Positions 1-8,813 of a stretch of 64,000 nucleotides of DNA are shown here, piece by piece; positions within the stretch are counted from its first letter, which is position 1; each line of letters begins with the position of its first letter. The DNA lies in NCBI RefSeq assembly GCF_900215515.1, contig NZ_OBEI01000002.1:186001-250000 (forward strand), in the 5' to 3' direction. Under the pieces are notes generated by a model. It did not search any database. It was not told where the DNA came from and worked only from the letters and a program-made list of their open reading frames with translations. Made by a program: the position numbers and the translations under genes. Source of the DNA: Persephonella hydrogeniphila. GTDB taxonomy: Bacteria > Aquificota > Aquificia > Aquificales > Hydrogenothermaceae.

Positions 1-2
1 AT

Positions 3-1433
3 GTTAAAAATCAGGAAAAAACTCCTCAGGTACTGTACAGTACAGGAGGAAGCTATAATCTACTGCTTGGTAGTAGAAGAGTAAATGCTGATAATCTACA
101 GGATCTGGTCTCGGTAAAAACAGATTTTGGAGAGGTAAAAATATCTAAGGTTGGAGGAAGAATTGTATCTATCTATATAGACAGATACAAAATCGATATA
201 ATCAGTGATTTTTCAAAAAGAAACAGGATTTTTCCCACTGAAATTATAACTACTGATCCTCAGATGACAGAGTTTGTTAATTTTAGCAGGTATGATTTCA
301 GAAAAGATGGAAATAGGCTTATCTTTACTCTCAAAAAAAATGGAATAAGGGTAGAAAAAGAGTTTATTATAGATGGTTCAATATTCCTGTTGAATATAAA
401 AACTGAAGGACTTGAAAAACTTGGACTCTCGGTTGTAAATGGAATTACACTTGAAGAAGCAGGGAAGGTTTTTGGACATTCCGGTGCTGTTATCAAAACA
501 GATAAAGAACTTATAAAAATTGATCAGGATATAGAAAGGGAGCAAATAATAAGAGGAAATATTCTCTGGGCTGGAGAGGAAAACAAGTATTTTATACAGA
601 TGCTTGCAACAAAAACAGGTTTTACAGCGACACATATTATTCCTGTAGCTAAGGAAAAAACTGTTGTTCTGTCTGAAATACCTCCGAGTATAAACGGATT
701 TTTCTTTGGAGGACCAAAACTTTACTCTTTACTTGAAAATTTAACAGATAAGTACAAAAAAGAATGGGGTAAAGATCTATCCCTGCAGGACACAGTAGAT
801 TTTGGTATTTTCGGTATACTTGGAAAACCTCTTTTTATAGTCCTCCATTTCTTCTACAACTACACGCATAACTGGGGAGTGGCAATAATTCTGCTTACAG
901 TTCTGATAAGAATAATCTTTTTCCCTCTGAACCATAAAAGTTTAAAAGCTATGAAAAAAATGGCAGATCTTGCCCCAGAGATCAAAAAACTTCAGAAAAA
1001 ATACAAAGATGATCCTCAGAAATTACAGCAGGAGATGATGAAACTGTACGCTGAGCATGGGGCAAATCCTATGTCTGGCTGTCTCCCTATAATTGTTCAG
1101 ATTCCTGTGTTTATAGCACTTTATAATGTGCTTATGGTTACTGTTGAACTGAAAAATGCACCTTTTATGCTGTGGATAACAGATCTGTCATCAAAAGATC
1201 CTTACTACATACTTCCTATACTTATGGGACTTTCAATGGTTGCCCAGCAGTGGATAACCCCTTCTTCCGATAAAAACCAGAAAATGATTATGTATATCAT
1301 GGCTGCAGTATTTACATTTATGTTTATGAACTTTCCGTCGGGACTTGTTTTGTACTGGTTAACGAATAATATATTAGGACTACTACAGAGCTATTTCATA
1401 AACAAAAAAATAGGTAGATATGAGAAAAAATAG
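3..1433 (+). CDS. yidC: Membrane protein insertase YidC (5' end cut by window)
   Basis: YidC inserts and folds inner-membrane proteins, alone or with SecYEG. The reading frame is open from the first bases of the window without a start codon, so the N terminus lies upstream; about 476 residues are visible. The first half is the beta-rich periplasmic domain of Gram-negative YidC. The second half holds the conserved insertase core, with hydrophobic segments, a charged cytoplasmic hairpin (APEIKKLQKKYKDD) and the hallmark GCLPIIVQIPVFIALY segment. A short lysine-rich tail ends the protein. mnmE starts 3 bases after the stop, matching the common bacterial order yidC-mnmE. Family assignment is firm; only the true start is unknown. 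Confidence 0.95.
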   Translation, partial: VKNQEKTPQVLYSTGGSYNLLLGSRRVNADNLQDLVSVKTDFGEVKISKVGGRIVSIYIDRYKIDIISDFSKRNRIFPTEIITTDPQMTEFVNFSRYDFRKDGNRLIFTLKKNGIRVEKEFIIDGSIFLLNIKTEGLEKLGLSVVNGITLEEAGKVFGHSGAVIKTDKELIKIDQDIEREQIIRGNILWAGEENKYFIQMLATKTGFTATHIIPVAKEKTVVLSEIPPSINGFFFGGPKLYSLLENLTDKYKKEWGKDLSLQDTVDFGIFGILGKPLFIVLHFFYNYTHNWGVAIILLTVLIRIIFFPLNHKSLKAMKKMADLAPEIKKLQKKYKDDPQKLQQEMMKLYAEHGANPMSGCLPIIVQIPVFIALYNVLMVTVELKNAPFMLWITDLSSKDPYYILPILMGLSMVAQQWITPSSDKNQKMIMYIMAAVFTFMFMNFPSGLVLYWLTNNILGLLQSYFINKKIGRYEKK

Positions 1434-1436
1434 TAG

Positions 1437-2786
1437 ATGTACAAAAAAGATACAATAGTTGCCAATGCTACACCGCTTATCCCTTCTGCTGTTGGCATTG
1501 TCAGGATAAGCGGTGAGGAAGCTCTTTCAATAGGAAAAAAACTGTTCTCCCTTCCTGAAAAAATCACAGAAAGAAAAGCTTATTTTGGAAAGATTTTAGA
1601 TAGGGAAGGGAATGTGATAGATGAGGGGCTGTTTCTGTTTTTTAAAGCTCCAAAAAGCTTTACAGGGGAAGATGTTGTAGAGATTTATCCCCATGGTAGT
1701 GTTCCTGTTATCAAAAAGATAATACAGGAAGCGATAGCTCTTGGTGCAAGGATAGCTGAACCGGGAGAGTTTACAAAAAGGGCATTTTTAAATGGAAAAA
1801 TTGACTTAACACAGGCTGAAGCAATAGCAGATCTTATAGAGGCAAAAACAGAGAAAGCCTCTAAAGCAGCGGTAAACCTTCTTGAAGGAAAACTGTCAGA
1901 AAAAGTCAAAAAACTGAGAGAAACAGTTATTGACCTGATTTCATTAATAGAGGCAGAGATAAATTTCCCAGAAGATGTAGAAGAAATAGAACCGTCTGTT
2001 ATAAAACTTAACTTAGAAAAAGTCATAAATCAGATCGAGAATCTAATGAAAACATACAAAAGAGGAGAGCTGATAAGGGAAGGTATAAAACTTGCCATAG
2101 TAGGAAAACCGAATGTAGGAAAATCTTCACTCTTTAATGCCCTTGTAGGATACGAAAGGGCGATTGTATCTGAGTATAGGGGAACCACCAGAGATTTTAT
2201 CGAAGAAAATCTTATGATAAATGGTATACCTGTAAGGCTTTTAGACACAGCAGGGATAAGAGATACAGAAGACAAAATAGAGAAAATAGGAATAGAAAAA
2301 GCTATACAGAAAATAAAGGAAGCAGATATTGTTCTTTTTGTATTTGATGCATCTGAGGGAGTTTCTCAAGAAGATATAGAGATATATGAACTAATTAAGG
2401 ATAAGGATCCATTAATAATTGGAAATAAATCGGATTTAGTACTTGATAAAAATAAAAAAAAGTATTATTTTAAAGATGTAATTCTTGTCAGTAGTAAAAC
2501 GTTAGAAAATTTTGATCTTTTAGAAAAAAGGATTCTCCAGAAGCTAAATCTTTTAGAAGAAAGTGACACGGATGTTTATATTAATCTCAGACATTACGAA
2601 TCTTTCAAAAAAGCAAAAGAGATACTGGAAAAGATAATAAAAAATATTGAATTTTATATAGAACAGAAAGAGATACTTATGTTAGAACTTTCAGAGGCAG
2701 AAAAATATCTTGAAGAAATAACAGGAGAAATAACCACAGAAGATGTTCTCGGGAATATTTTCAGTAGATTCTGTATCGGAAAATAA
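1437..2786 (+). CDS. mnmE: tRNA modification GTPase MnmE (TrmE)
   Basis: MnmE, with MnmG, installs the carboxymethylaminomethyl group on U34 of certain tRNAs in a GTP- and folate-dependent reaction in the cytoplasm. The 449 residues show the N-terminal folate-binding domain (PAVGIVRISG-type start, GEFTKRAFLNGKIDL), a helical domain, and an inserted G domain with P-loop GKPNVGKSS near residue 222, the DTAGIR switch motif and NKSD for guanine. The protein ends in FCIGK, the conserved C-terminal Cys motif needed for catalysis. Length is normal for the family. The ATG follows the yidC stop almost directly (TAGTAGATG), so translation is probably coupled. Confidence 0.97.
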   Translation: MYKKDTIVANATPLIPSAVGIVRISGEEALSIGKKLFSLPEKITERKAYFGKILDREGNVIDEGLFLFFKAPKSFTGEDVVEIYPHGSVPVIKKIIQEAIALGARIAEPGEFTKRAFLNGKIDLTQAEAIADLIEAKTEKASKAAVNLLEGKLSEKVKKLRETVIDLISLIEAEINFPEDVEEIEPSVIKLNLEKVINQIENLMKTYKRGELIREGIKLAIVGKPNVGKSSLFNALVGYERAIVSEYRGTTRDFIEENLMINGIPVRLLDTAGIRDTEDKIEKIGIEKAIQKIKEADIVLFVFDASEGVSQEDIEIYELIKDKDPLIIGNKSDLVLDKNKKKYYFKDVILVSSKTLENFDLLEKRILQKLNLLEESDTDVYINLRHYESFKKAKEILEKIIKNIEFYIEQKEILMLELSEAEKYLEEITGEITTEDVLGNIFSRFCIGK

Positions 2787-2816
2787 ATCAAAAATAATAA
2801 GGAGGTTTAGATAAAT

Positions 2817-4085
2817 ATGGCTACTCAAACTATATCTGTAGAAGAACTGAAAAAGATGACTCTTCAGGAACTGCAGAAATTAGGAAAGGAGATAGGTCTT
2901 CAAAGAACAACAGGTTTAAAAAAACAAGAGCTTATAGCCAAAATCCTCGAAAAAAAAGCAAAAGATGAAGGTCTCGATTTTATAAAAGGAGTTCTTGAAG
3001 TTCTTCCGGAAGGATACGGATTTATAAGATCTATAGAAAACAATTACGCTCCCCACTCTTCAGATATATATGTATCTCCTTCACAGATAAAAAAATTCGG
3101 GCTGAGAACCGGAGATTACATTATAGGTATTGCAAGACAGCCTAAAGATAATGAAAAGTACAGAGCTCTTATAAAGATAGAAGCTGTTAATACAGTAGAG
3201 CCGGAATATTCCAAGAAAAGACCGAGATTCGATTCTTTAGTACCATACCATCCAACAGAGAGATTTAATCTGGAATATGATCCTTCAGATCTGTCAACAA
3301 GAGTTGTAAGCCTTATAACCCCTGTTGGAAAAGGACAGAGAGGGCTTATTGTCGCTCCACCCAAAGCAGGAAAAACTGTTCTGATCCAGAGGCTTGCAAA
3401 AGCACTGATTAAGAACCATCCAGAAACACATCTTATCATTCTTCTTATAGATGAAAGACCTGAAGAAGTTACAGAGATGAGGCGGATAGTAGGTGAGGGA
3501 GCGGAAGTTGTAGCTTCTACTTTTGATGAACCACCAGAAAGACATATGCATGTTGCAGAGCTTATTATAGAAAGGGCTAAAAGACTTGTTGAACTTGGAC
3601 AGGATGTTGTTATTCTGCTTGATTCTATGACAAGGCTTGCCAGAGCATCAAACGCTATAACACCACCTTCAGGAAGAGTCCTTTCAGGTGGCCTTGAGGC
3701 TACAGCCCTCCAGAGACCTAAAAAATTCTTTGGTGCAGCAAGAAATATTGAAGATGGAGGAAGTTTAACAATACTGGCAACAGCCCTTGTAGAAACAGGT
3801 TCTAAGATGGATGATGTGATATTTGAAGAGTTTAAAGGAACAGGAAATATGGAGCTTTATTTAGATAGAAGACTTATGGAGAGAAGAATATTCCCTGCTA
3901 TCAATATTCCAAAATCAGGGACAAGAAAAGAAGAACTCCTTGTTGAAGACTGGGAGCTTCAGAGATTATGGATACTTAGAAAATTCCTGTCTACAATGGA
4001 CGAAGTTGAAGCTATGGAATTCCTTCTAAGTAAGCTTTCTAAATTTAAAACAAATGAAGAGTTTTTGAAATCTATGAATACTTGA
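2817..4085 (+). CDS. rho: Transcription termination factor Rho
   Basis: Rho is the hexameric RNA-dependent ATPase/helicase that ends transcription at C-rich rut sites. At 422 residues it has standard length. The N-terminal SAP-like helices (residues 8-48) are followed by the cold-shock-like RNA-binding domain ([16 protein letters not shown]), then the ATPase domain with Walker [10 protein letters not shown] near residue 180, Walker [15 protein letters not shown] and the Q/R-loop region. A strong ribosome site, GGAGG, precedes the ATG by 9 bases. It is co-directional with mnmE upstream and rpmE downstream. Rho-dependent ending may help explain why few intrinsic terminators are visible in this window, though that link is inference. 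Confidence 0.97.
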   Translation: MATQTISVEELKKMTLQELQKLGKEIGLQRTTGLKKQELIAKILEKKAKDEGLDFIKGVLEVLPEGYGFIRSIENNYAPHSSDIYVSPSQIKKFGLRTGDYIIGIARQPKDNEKYRALIKIEAVNTVEPEYSKKRPRFDSLVPYHPTERFNLEYDPSDLSTRVVSLITPVGKGQRGLIVAPPKAGKTVLIQRLAKALIKNHPETHLIILLIDERPEEVTEMRRIVGEGAEVVASTFDEPPERHMHVAELIIERAKRLVELGQDVVILLDSMTRLARASNAITPPSGRVLSGGLEATALQRPKKFFGAARNIEDGGSLTILATALVETGSKMDDVIFEEFKGTGNMELYLDRRLMERRIFPAINIPKSGTRKEELLVEDWELQRLWILRKFLSTMDEVEAMEFLLSKLSKFKTNEEFLKSMNT

Positions 4086-4170
4086 TACAGTTTTTTATAA
4101 AGGATAAAATATTAGTTTGCCTGATTTTTTAACAGGTATATATTTTAGGACGAAAAAAGGAGGTAGAAAA

Positions 4171-4371
4171 TTGAAAAAAGGTATACATCCTGAGCTTAAA
4201 CTTACGCATTTTGTTTGTGGTTGTGGGAATGAGTTTGATATTTTATCTACAAAGGGAGGAACTGTTTATCTTGAAGTGTGCAACCAGTGCCACCCATTTT
4301 ATACAGGAAAACTAAAAATAAAGCCTTTATTCCTTGAGATAAAAGGAGCGGTAGCACAAGAAAGTAAATAA
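4171..4371 (+). CDS. rpmE: 50S ribosomal protein L31 (zinc form)
   Basis: L31 bridges the large and small ribosomal subunits. I place the start at a TTG, not at the first in-frame start 54 bases upstream. The protein then begins MKKGIHPEL, as in the family, and a strong GGAGG (4159-4163) sits 7 bases before it. The 66-residue product carries CGC near the N terminus and [11 protein letters not shown], the four-Cys zinc-binding (C+) version of L31. The stop overlaps the prfA start by one base, giving a coupled rho-rpmE-prfA order that is widespread in bacteria. Confidence 0.93.
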   Translation: MKKGIHPELKLTHFVCGCGNEFDILSTKGGTVYLEVCNQCHPFYTGKLKIKPLFLEIKGAVAQESK

Positions 4372-5456
4372 TGCTTAACAAGCATATTATCGAAAGACTT
4401 GAGAATATAGAACCAAAACTAAAAAAATTAGAGGCGGCTTTATCTGATCCTGAAGTATTGAAAGATCAGAAAAAGCTCCAGCAGATTGCCAGAGAGCATA
4501 AAGAGACAGAACATCTGTATTCCCTGTATAAAGAGTACAAAAAAGTACAGAAAGATATTGAGGAAGCAAAATCCCTCCTCAACAGTTCTGATGAGGAGAT
4601 GAGAATTCTGGCAGAAGAAGAACTGAAACAGCTACAAAAAAGAAAAGAAGAACTTGAAAAAGAGATACAGTTAGAGCTTATACCTAAAGATCCGAATGAT
4701 GAGAAAAATGTAATATTAGAGATAAGGCAGGGAGCCGGTGGGGATGAGGCAGCTTTATTCGCCGGTGAGCTTTTCAGGATGTACCAGAGATATGCAGAGA
4801 GACATGGATGGAAAGTTGAGGTTCTCAGCATACATCCTACAGATAAAGGAGGAATCAAAGAAGTAATAGCCCTTATTAAAGGGAAAGGAGCTTATTCAAG
4901 GCTAAAGTACGAAAGTGGAGTTCACAGGGTTCAGAGAGTGCCGGAGACAGAAAGCTCCGGTAGGATACATACATCTACAGCAACAGTTGCTGTTCTTCCT
5001 GAAGCTGAAGAGGTTGATATAGAGATAAAACCGGAAGAGCTAAAGATTGAAACAATGAGAGCTTCTGGAGCAGGAGGACAGCATGTTAATACAACCGACT
5101 CTGCTGTAAGAATAACGCACCTGCCTACAGGGATAGTTGTGAGCTGTCAGGATGAAAGATCACAGCTCCAGAATAGAGCAAAAGCTATGCAGATTCTCAG
5201 GGCAAGACTCAAAGATTACTATGACAGATTAGAAAGGGAAAAGATAGAAAAAGAGAGAAGATCACAGGTAGGAACAGGGGACAGATCTGAAAAAATAAGA
5301 ACGTATAACTTTCCTCAAAACAGGGTGACAGATCACAGAATCGGATACACATCACACAGAATACATGAGATATTAGATGGAGATCTTGACGAGATAATAG
5401 ACAGATTAATAGCAAAAGAACAGGAACAGAAACTCCTCGCGATAGAAAATGAGTAA
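4371..5456 (+). CDS. prfA: Peptide chain release factor 1
   Basis: RF1 recognises UAA and UAG stop codons and triggers peptide release. The 361 residues contain a long N-terminal coiled-coil domain rich in Lys and Glu, the stop-codon-reading tripeptide region ([13 protein letters not shown], a PxT motif) and the catalytic GGQ loop in [15 protein letters not shown] near residue 230. The Gln of GGQ is the residue methylated by PrmC in other bacteria. The start overlaps the rpmE stop (TAATG), so the two are translationally coupled. Length and motifs match RF1, not RF2: the codon-reading motif is PxT where RF2 has SPF. Confidence 0.97.
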   Translation: MLNKHIIERLENIEPKLKKLEAALSDPEVLKDQKKLQQIAREHKETEHLYSLYKEYKKVQKDIEEAKSLLNSSDEEMRILAEEELKQLQKRKEELEKEIQLELIPKDPNDEKNVILEIRQGAGGDEAALFAGELFRMYQRYAERHGWKVEVLSIHPTDKGGIKEVIALIKGKGAYSRLKYESGVHRVQRVPETESSGRIHTSTATVAVLPEAEEVDIEIKPEELKIETMRASGAGGQHVNTTDSAVRITHLPTGIVVSCQDERSQLQNRAKAMQILRARLKDYYDRLEREKIEKERRSQVGTGDRSEKIRTYNFPQNRVTDHRIGYTSHRIHEILDGDLDEIIDRLIAKEQEQKLLAIENE

Positions 5457-5461
5457 TCCTT

Positions 5462-5535
5462 GCGCCCGTAGCTCAACTGGATAGAGCACGTGACTACGGA
5501 TCACGAGGTTGGGGGTTCGAGTCCCTCCGGGCGCG
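5462..5535 (+). tRNA. tRNA-Arg (anticodon ACG)
   Basis: A full cloverleaf can be folded. The acceptor is GCGCCCG paired with CGGGCGC, the D-arm is GCTC/GAGC, and the anticodon stem CGTGA/TCACG holds loop CTACGGA. The T-arm GGGGG/CCCTC holds TTCGAGT. The loop gives anticodon ACG (Arg, presumably read as ICG). The discriminator is G and the 3' CCA is not encoded (CTA follows), so CCA must be added after transcription. It lies 5 bases after the prfA stop. Confidence 0.95.
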
Positions 5536-5612
5536 CTAAAAAATCTAATCGTAATCATATTTTCCCTTAAACGATCGGCTTATATTAAATCAAAAAACAA
5601 AAGGGCAGGATT

Positions 5613-5819
5613 ATGGATATAATTGTGGCTGGTTTTATAGCTGTTTCAACTAATCTGGCTTCAAATAAAAATGAAAAATGTTTTCAGATTGATATATGTG
5701 CCTGTAAAAAATATGAATGCAGGGTATTTCCAACAACATGTATTCCGGAAGGATGGAAAATAGAAGATTTTACAAAATGTGAAAACAAACCTGATAAAAT
5801 AAAGATTCCTATGCATTAA
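5613..5819 (+). CDS. Small cysteine-rich hypothetical protein
   Basis: A 68-residue ORF lies between two tRNA genes; I do not recognise the family. Residues 1-17 are mildly hydrophobic. The rest carries six cysteines (23, 29, 31, 36, 43, 56), including a CxC and a spacing that could bind a metal or form disulfides. A modest purine-rich ribosome site (GGGCAGGA) precedes the ATG by about 5 bases. It ends 22 bases before tRNA-Ala. The number of cysteines makes a chance ORF less likely in such AT-rich DNA, but there is no homology argument. Confidence 0.45.
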   Translation: MDIIVAGFIAVSTNLASNKNEKCFQIDICACKKYECRVFPTTCIPEGWKIEDFTKCENKPDKIKIPMH

Positions 5820-5825
5820 ACATAG

Positions 5826-5831
5826 TATAAT
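5826..5831 (+). promoter_or_regulatory. -10 element for tRNA-Ala
   Basis: A perfect TATAAT lies 10 bases before the first base of tRNA-Ala, the expected place for a start of transcription a few bases upstream of the mature 5' end. No good -35 box is visible at 17 bases. Confidence 0.45.
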
Positions 5832-5841
5832 AATGTTATAT

Positions 5842-5917
5842 GGGGTCGTAGCTCAGCTGGGAGAGCGTCGCCTCGGCATGGCGAAGGTCGCGGGTTCGAA
5901 TCCCGCCGACTCCACCA
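5842..5917 (+). tRNA. tRNA-Ala (anticodon GGC)
   Basis: The cloverleaf folds with acceptor GGGGTCG/CGACTCC (one G-T pair), D-arm GCTC/GAGC, and anticodon stem TCGCC/GGCGA. The loop TCGGCAT gives anticodon GGC, and the T-arm is GCGGG/CCCGC with TTCGAAT. The discriminator is A and CCA is encoded. The last base directly abuts the stop codon of the converging sulfur-transporter gene. Confidence 0.96.
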
Positions 5918-6493
5918 TTAACTAAAGACGCGACCTGTTTGAGGCTCTTCTTCTTTCAGAATATATTTTCTTTCAAGCTTATCAACAATAAAAGCCAGTA
6001 AAACAAAACTCATACCGATAGCCATTCCTACAACAGTTTTTGCTAAACCTTCAAGGCCAAAAAGATCTGTTAATGTAGGGGCTCCAAGAGTTGAACCATG
6101 TAAGAAAGAAGTATGATATACAGGGTAGTACATAGTAAAAATAATACCTCCTATTACACCTGATACTATCCCTATAAGAGCATCCATTCTACCTTCTCCG
6201 ACAGCTTCAGGCATACTTCCCGGACAGTATCCTACTATTACCATACCTATACCAAATAGAAAACCTCCGATAGCAATACCAACAGGGTAAAACGGTTTTA
6301 TATGGAAATGTATCAGACCAAAATGCTCTGCAGAATAAAGCATAATAGCGCCGGCTCCCATGGCGATTAGCAGAGCTTTAGGAATTGTAAGATCTTTAAG
6401 AAGAAAAGCTCCTATAACCTTAGAGAGTCTATCAAGAAAGCCAAGCTGCATTATAGCTCCAAAGATCATTCCTAAAATAAAAACCTTTATCAT
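5918..6493 (-). CDS. YeeE/YedE-family sulfur transporter half (second subunit)
   Basis: This is a predicted inner-membrane permease of the YeeE/YedE (DUF395, TsuA-like) family, whose characterised members import thiosulfate or move other sulfur compounds. I start it at MIKVF, 191 residues, because an AGGAGG lies 8 bases upstream and the ATG overlaps the stop of the preceding gene (ATGA). Several hydrophobic helices are visible, and the conserved Cys lies in GYCPGS (Cys90), the sulfur-handling motif of this family. It pairs with the upstream half-size protein. An earlier in-frame start about 100 residues upstream would overlap the other gene in another frame and is unlikely. Family is firm; the substrate is inferred. 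Confidence 0.85.
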   Translation of the reverse strand: MIKVFILGMIFGAIMQLGFLDRLSKVIGAFLLKDLTIPKALLIAMGAGAIMLYSAEHFGLIHFHIKPFYPVGIAIGGFLFGIGMVIVGYCPGSMPEAVGEGRMDALIGIVSGVIGGIIFTMYYPVYHTSFLHGSTLGAPTLTDLFGLEGLAKTVVGMAIGMSFVLLAFIVDKLERKYILKEEEPQTGRVFS

Positions 6494-6987
6494 TCTGTGT
6501 ACCTCCTTCTGTAAATCAGATGTGCTGCCAGTAATCCACCTGCAAAAGCAAATATTCCAAAAAGAAGCGAACTTACAGCAAGCTGCATACCTCCACTGAA
6601 CATATGCCCTGATGTGCATCCTCCTGCCATCCTCGCTCCAAATATAAGGAGAAAACCTCCAAGAAAAGCGAATATTATTCTCTGCTTTCTGCCAAGTTTC
6701 AATTTTCTTTCCCAGTAAACAGGAGTTAATGTAAATCTGAATGTTTTTGTAAGGACAGATGTAATTACAGCCCCTAAAAATCCACCTGCCAGAAACCACA
6801 ACTCCCATCTTCCAGCTTTCTCAATCTCAGGAAGGTATTCATTATTTATCACGGGGAATATTAGATTTCCCAGATAAGGAAAGGCTGTTGATGCCCCTAT
6901 TGGCCTTTGTTCTGTGATAAAAACGATAAGATTAATAAGAGCAAGAAGAACACCTGCCCAGAACCAGTTAATTATTGGTTTTTCCAA
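6490..6987 (-). CDS. YeeE/YedE-family sulfur transporter half (first subunit)
   Basis: This is the first of two half-size membrane proteins (165 residues) related to YeeE/YedE. In full-length members two such halves are fused. It has about four hydrophobic segments and the family Cys in GGCTSGH (Cys124). The start is a TTG, chosen because GGAGG lies 7 bases upstream and no ATG fits. The stop overlaps the ATG of the second half by four bases, so the two are coupled and probably form one transporter. An inverted repeat lies just upstream at 7001-7018. In a window with sox genes, uptake or exchange of thiosulfate or sulfane sulfur is a reasonable inference. Confidence 0.85.
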   Translation of the reverse strand: MEKPIINWFWAGVLLALINLIVFITEQRPIGASTAFPYLGNLIFPVINNEYLPEIEKAGRWELWFLAGGFLGAVITSVLTKTFRFTLTPVYWERKLKLGRKQRIIFAFLGGFLLIFGARMAGGCTSGHMFSGGMQLAVSSLLFGIFAFAGGLLAAHLIYRRRYTE

Positions 6988-7000
6988 TTGTAACCTCCGG

Positions 7001-7018
7001 TTAGTTTTTTCTAACTAA
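7001..7018. promoter_or_regulatory. Inverted repeat upstream of the sulfur transporter pair
   Basis: TTAGTT and AACTAA form a perfect 6-base inverted repeat with a 6-base spacer. It lies 13 bases before the TTG start of the first transporter gene, in the short region between the divergent transporter and proS genes. It could be an operator; the site is AT-rich, so chance cannot be excluded. Confidence 0.3.
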
Positions 7019-7078
7019 AATTTATCAAAATTAGTTCTTTTATGTGTTTTACTTTTTAAATAAGCAAATTAACAAATC

Positions 7079-7087
7079 TGATATAAT
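7079..7087 (+). promoter_or_regulatory. Extended -10 promoter for proS
   Basis: The TGATATAAT element (TGn plus a perfect TATAAT) ends 25 bases before the proS ATG. There is no good -35 box, which is usual for extended -10 promoters. A ribosome site AGGAGAGG follows. Confidence 0.55.
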
Positions 7088-7112
7088 CTAAAAAAAACAC
7101 AGGAGAGGCTTA

Positions 7113-8807
7113 ATGAGAGCATCCCAGTACTTTATACCTACATTGAAAGAAGCACCTGCAGAAGCAGAAGTCCCCAGCCATATTTTTTTGATAAGGGCAG
7201 GTTATATAAGACAGCTTGCTGCAGGTCTTTATGAGTATCTACCCCTTGGTTTTAGAGTTTTAAAAAAGATTGAGAATATAATCAGAAAGTATATGGATGA
7301 TGCAGGGGCGTTAGAAGTGCTTCTTCCTATTTTGACACCTGCAGAACTCTGGCAGGAGACAGGAAGATGGGATGTTTACGGTAAAGAACTTTTTAGGGTT
7401 GAAGACAGGAAAGGGAGACTTTTTGCACTTGGACCTACCCATGAAGAGACAATAACAGATCTTGTAAGAAAAAATATAAGGTCTTATAAAGATCTTCCTA
7501 AAAATTTCTATCAGATACAGACAAAATTTAGAGATGAGGCAAGACCAAGGTATGGTCTTATAAGGGGAAGGGAGTTCCTTATGAAAGATGCTTACTCTTT
7601 TGATGTATCTGAAGAGATGGCTGTTAAGTCTTATGAAACGATGAAAGAAACCTACAGGAAGATATTTGATGAACTGGGGTTTGATTACCTTATGGTTGAG
7701 GCTGATACAGGAGCAATTGGAGGTAAATTTTCCCATGAGTTTGTGGTAAAAGTCCCTAACGGAGAAGCCCACATAGTTTACTGTGAAAAATGCGGTTATG
7801 CTGCGAATATAGAGGCTGCAAAATACGAGTTTGAGCTTGATAAATTGCCTCCTGAAGAAGAAAAACCGTTAGAAAAGGTGCATACTCCATCTGTTTCCTC
7901 TGTAGAAGATGTTTCCCGTTTTTTAGGAGTAGACAGCAAAAAGATAGTAAAAACACTTGTTTACATACTTGATGACGGAACGGCTGTAGCTGTTTTGATA
8001 AGAGGAGACAGGGAACTTAATGAAACTAAACTGATTAATTACTTTAATGCTATTGATGCCCATCTAGCATCCTCTGAAGAACTTGAAAGGTTAGGTATTG
8101 TGGAAGGATTTGTGGGTCCGATAGGGCTTAACATTCCTGTTTATGCAGATGTATCTGTAAAAGATCTTCATAACTTTGTTGTAGGAGCCAACGAAAAAGA
8201 TTACCACTTTATAAACGTAAATATCCCGAGAGATTTTAAACCTGTAGATTTCGTTGATTTTTCAACAGCAAAAGAAGGAGATCCGTGTCCAGTGTGTAAA
8301 TCCCCACTGAAAGAAGCAACAGGTCTTGAAGTGGGGCATATATTCCTGCTTGGAACTAAATATTCTGAGTCTATGAAGGCATACTTTGTTGATAAAGATG
8401 GGAGGGAAAAACCGATTATAATGGGATGCTATGGGATAGGAGTAAGTAGATTAATGGCTGCAGCTGTTGAGCAGAATCATGATGAAAACGGTATTATATG
8501 GCCTGAAAGTATAGCTCCTTTTAAACTTCATATACTTGCATTAAACATAAAAGACAACCAGATTAAAGATATAGCGGAGAAGATATACGATGAAGCAAAG
8601 AAATTAGGAGTGGAAGTCCTTTACGATGATAGAGATATATCTCCTGGGGCGAAGTTTAAAGATGCAGATCTGATAGGAATTCCCTACAGAGTGGTAGTAG
8701 GTAAAAAAGTGAAAGAAGGGAAAGTAGAGTTTCAGGAGAGGAAAACAGGAAATAAAGAAGAAATAGAGATAGACAAAATAAATGAGCTGTTAAAAAGGCT
8801 CCTGTAG
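7113..8807 (+). CDS. proS: Prolyl-tRNA synthetase
   Basis: It charges tRNA-Pro with proline. At 564 residues it has the bacterial (long) architecture: class II catalytic core with motif 1 (GLYEYLPLG), motif 2 (FRDEARPRYGLIRGREFLMKDAYSF) and motif 3 (MGCYGIGVSRLMAA). Between motifs 2 and 3 an INS-type editing domain (about residues 225-385) is present. The C-terminal anticodon-binding domain begins near residue 470. The start has a strong AGGAGAGG and an extended -10 promoter just upstream. The next gene starts 6 bases after the stop. Confidence 0.97.
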   Translation: MRASQYFIPTLKEAPAEAEVPSHIFLIRAGYIRQLAAGLYEYLPLGFRVLKKIENIIRKYMDDAGALEVLLPILTPAELWQETGRWDVYGKELFRVEDRKGRLFALGPTHEETITDLVRKNIRSYKDLPKNFYQIQTKFRDEARPRYGLIRGREFLMKDAYSFDVSEEMAVKSYETMKETYRKIFDELGFDYLMVEADTGAIGGKFSHEFVVKVPNGEAHIVYCEKCGYAANIEAAKYEFELDKLPPEEEKPLEKVHTPSVSSVEDVSRFLGVDSKKIVKTLVYILDDGTAVAVLIRGDRELNETKLINYFNAIDAHLASSEELERLGIVEGFVGPIGLNIPVYADVSVKDLHNFVVGANEKDYHFINVNIPRDFKPVDFVDFSTAKEGDPCPVCKSPLKEATGLEVGHIFLLGTKYSESMKAYFVDKDGREKPIIMGCYGIGVSRLMAAAVEQNHDENGIIWPESIAPFKLHILALNIKDNQIKDIAEKIYDEAKKLGVEVLYDDRDISPGAKFKDADLIGIPYRVVVGKKVKEGKVEFQERKTGNKEEIEIDKINELLKRLL

Positions 8808-8813
8808 GATAAA

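Noticed and set aside
1-84. ATG at the first base of the window as a gene start
   Set aside because: This frame meets a stop (TAA) after 27 codons, while the frame starting at base 3 is open and continues as YidC.
4117-4170. Longer L31 starting at the upstream TTG
   Set aside because: The extra 18 residues do not match L31, and the strong GGAGG site lies directly before the downstream TTG.
4466-4858. A 130-codon open frame on the - strand
   Set aside because: Antisense to the coiled-coil half of prfA, dominated by Ser and Leu from reversed Lys/Glu codons; not a real gene.
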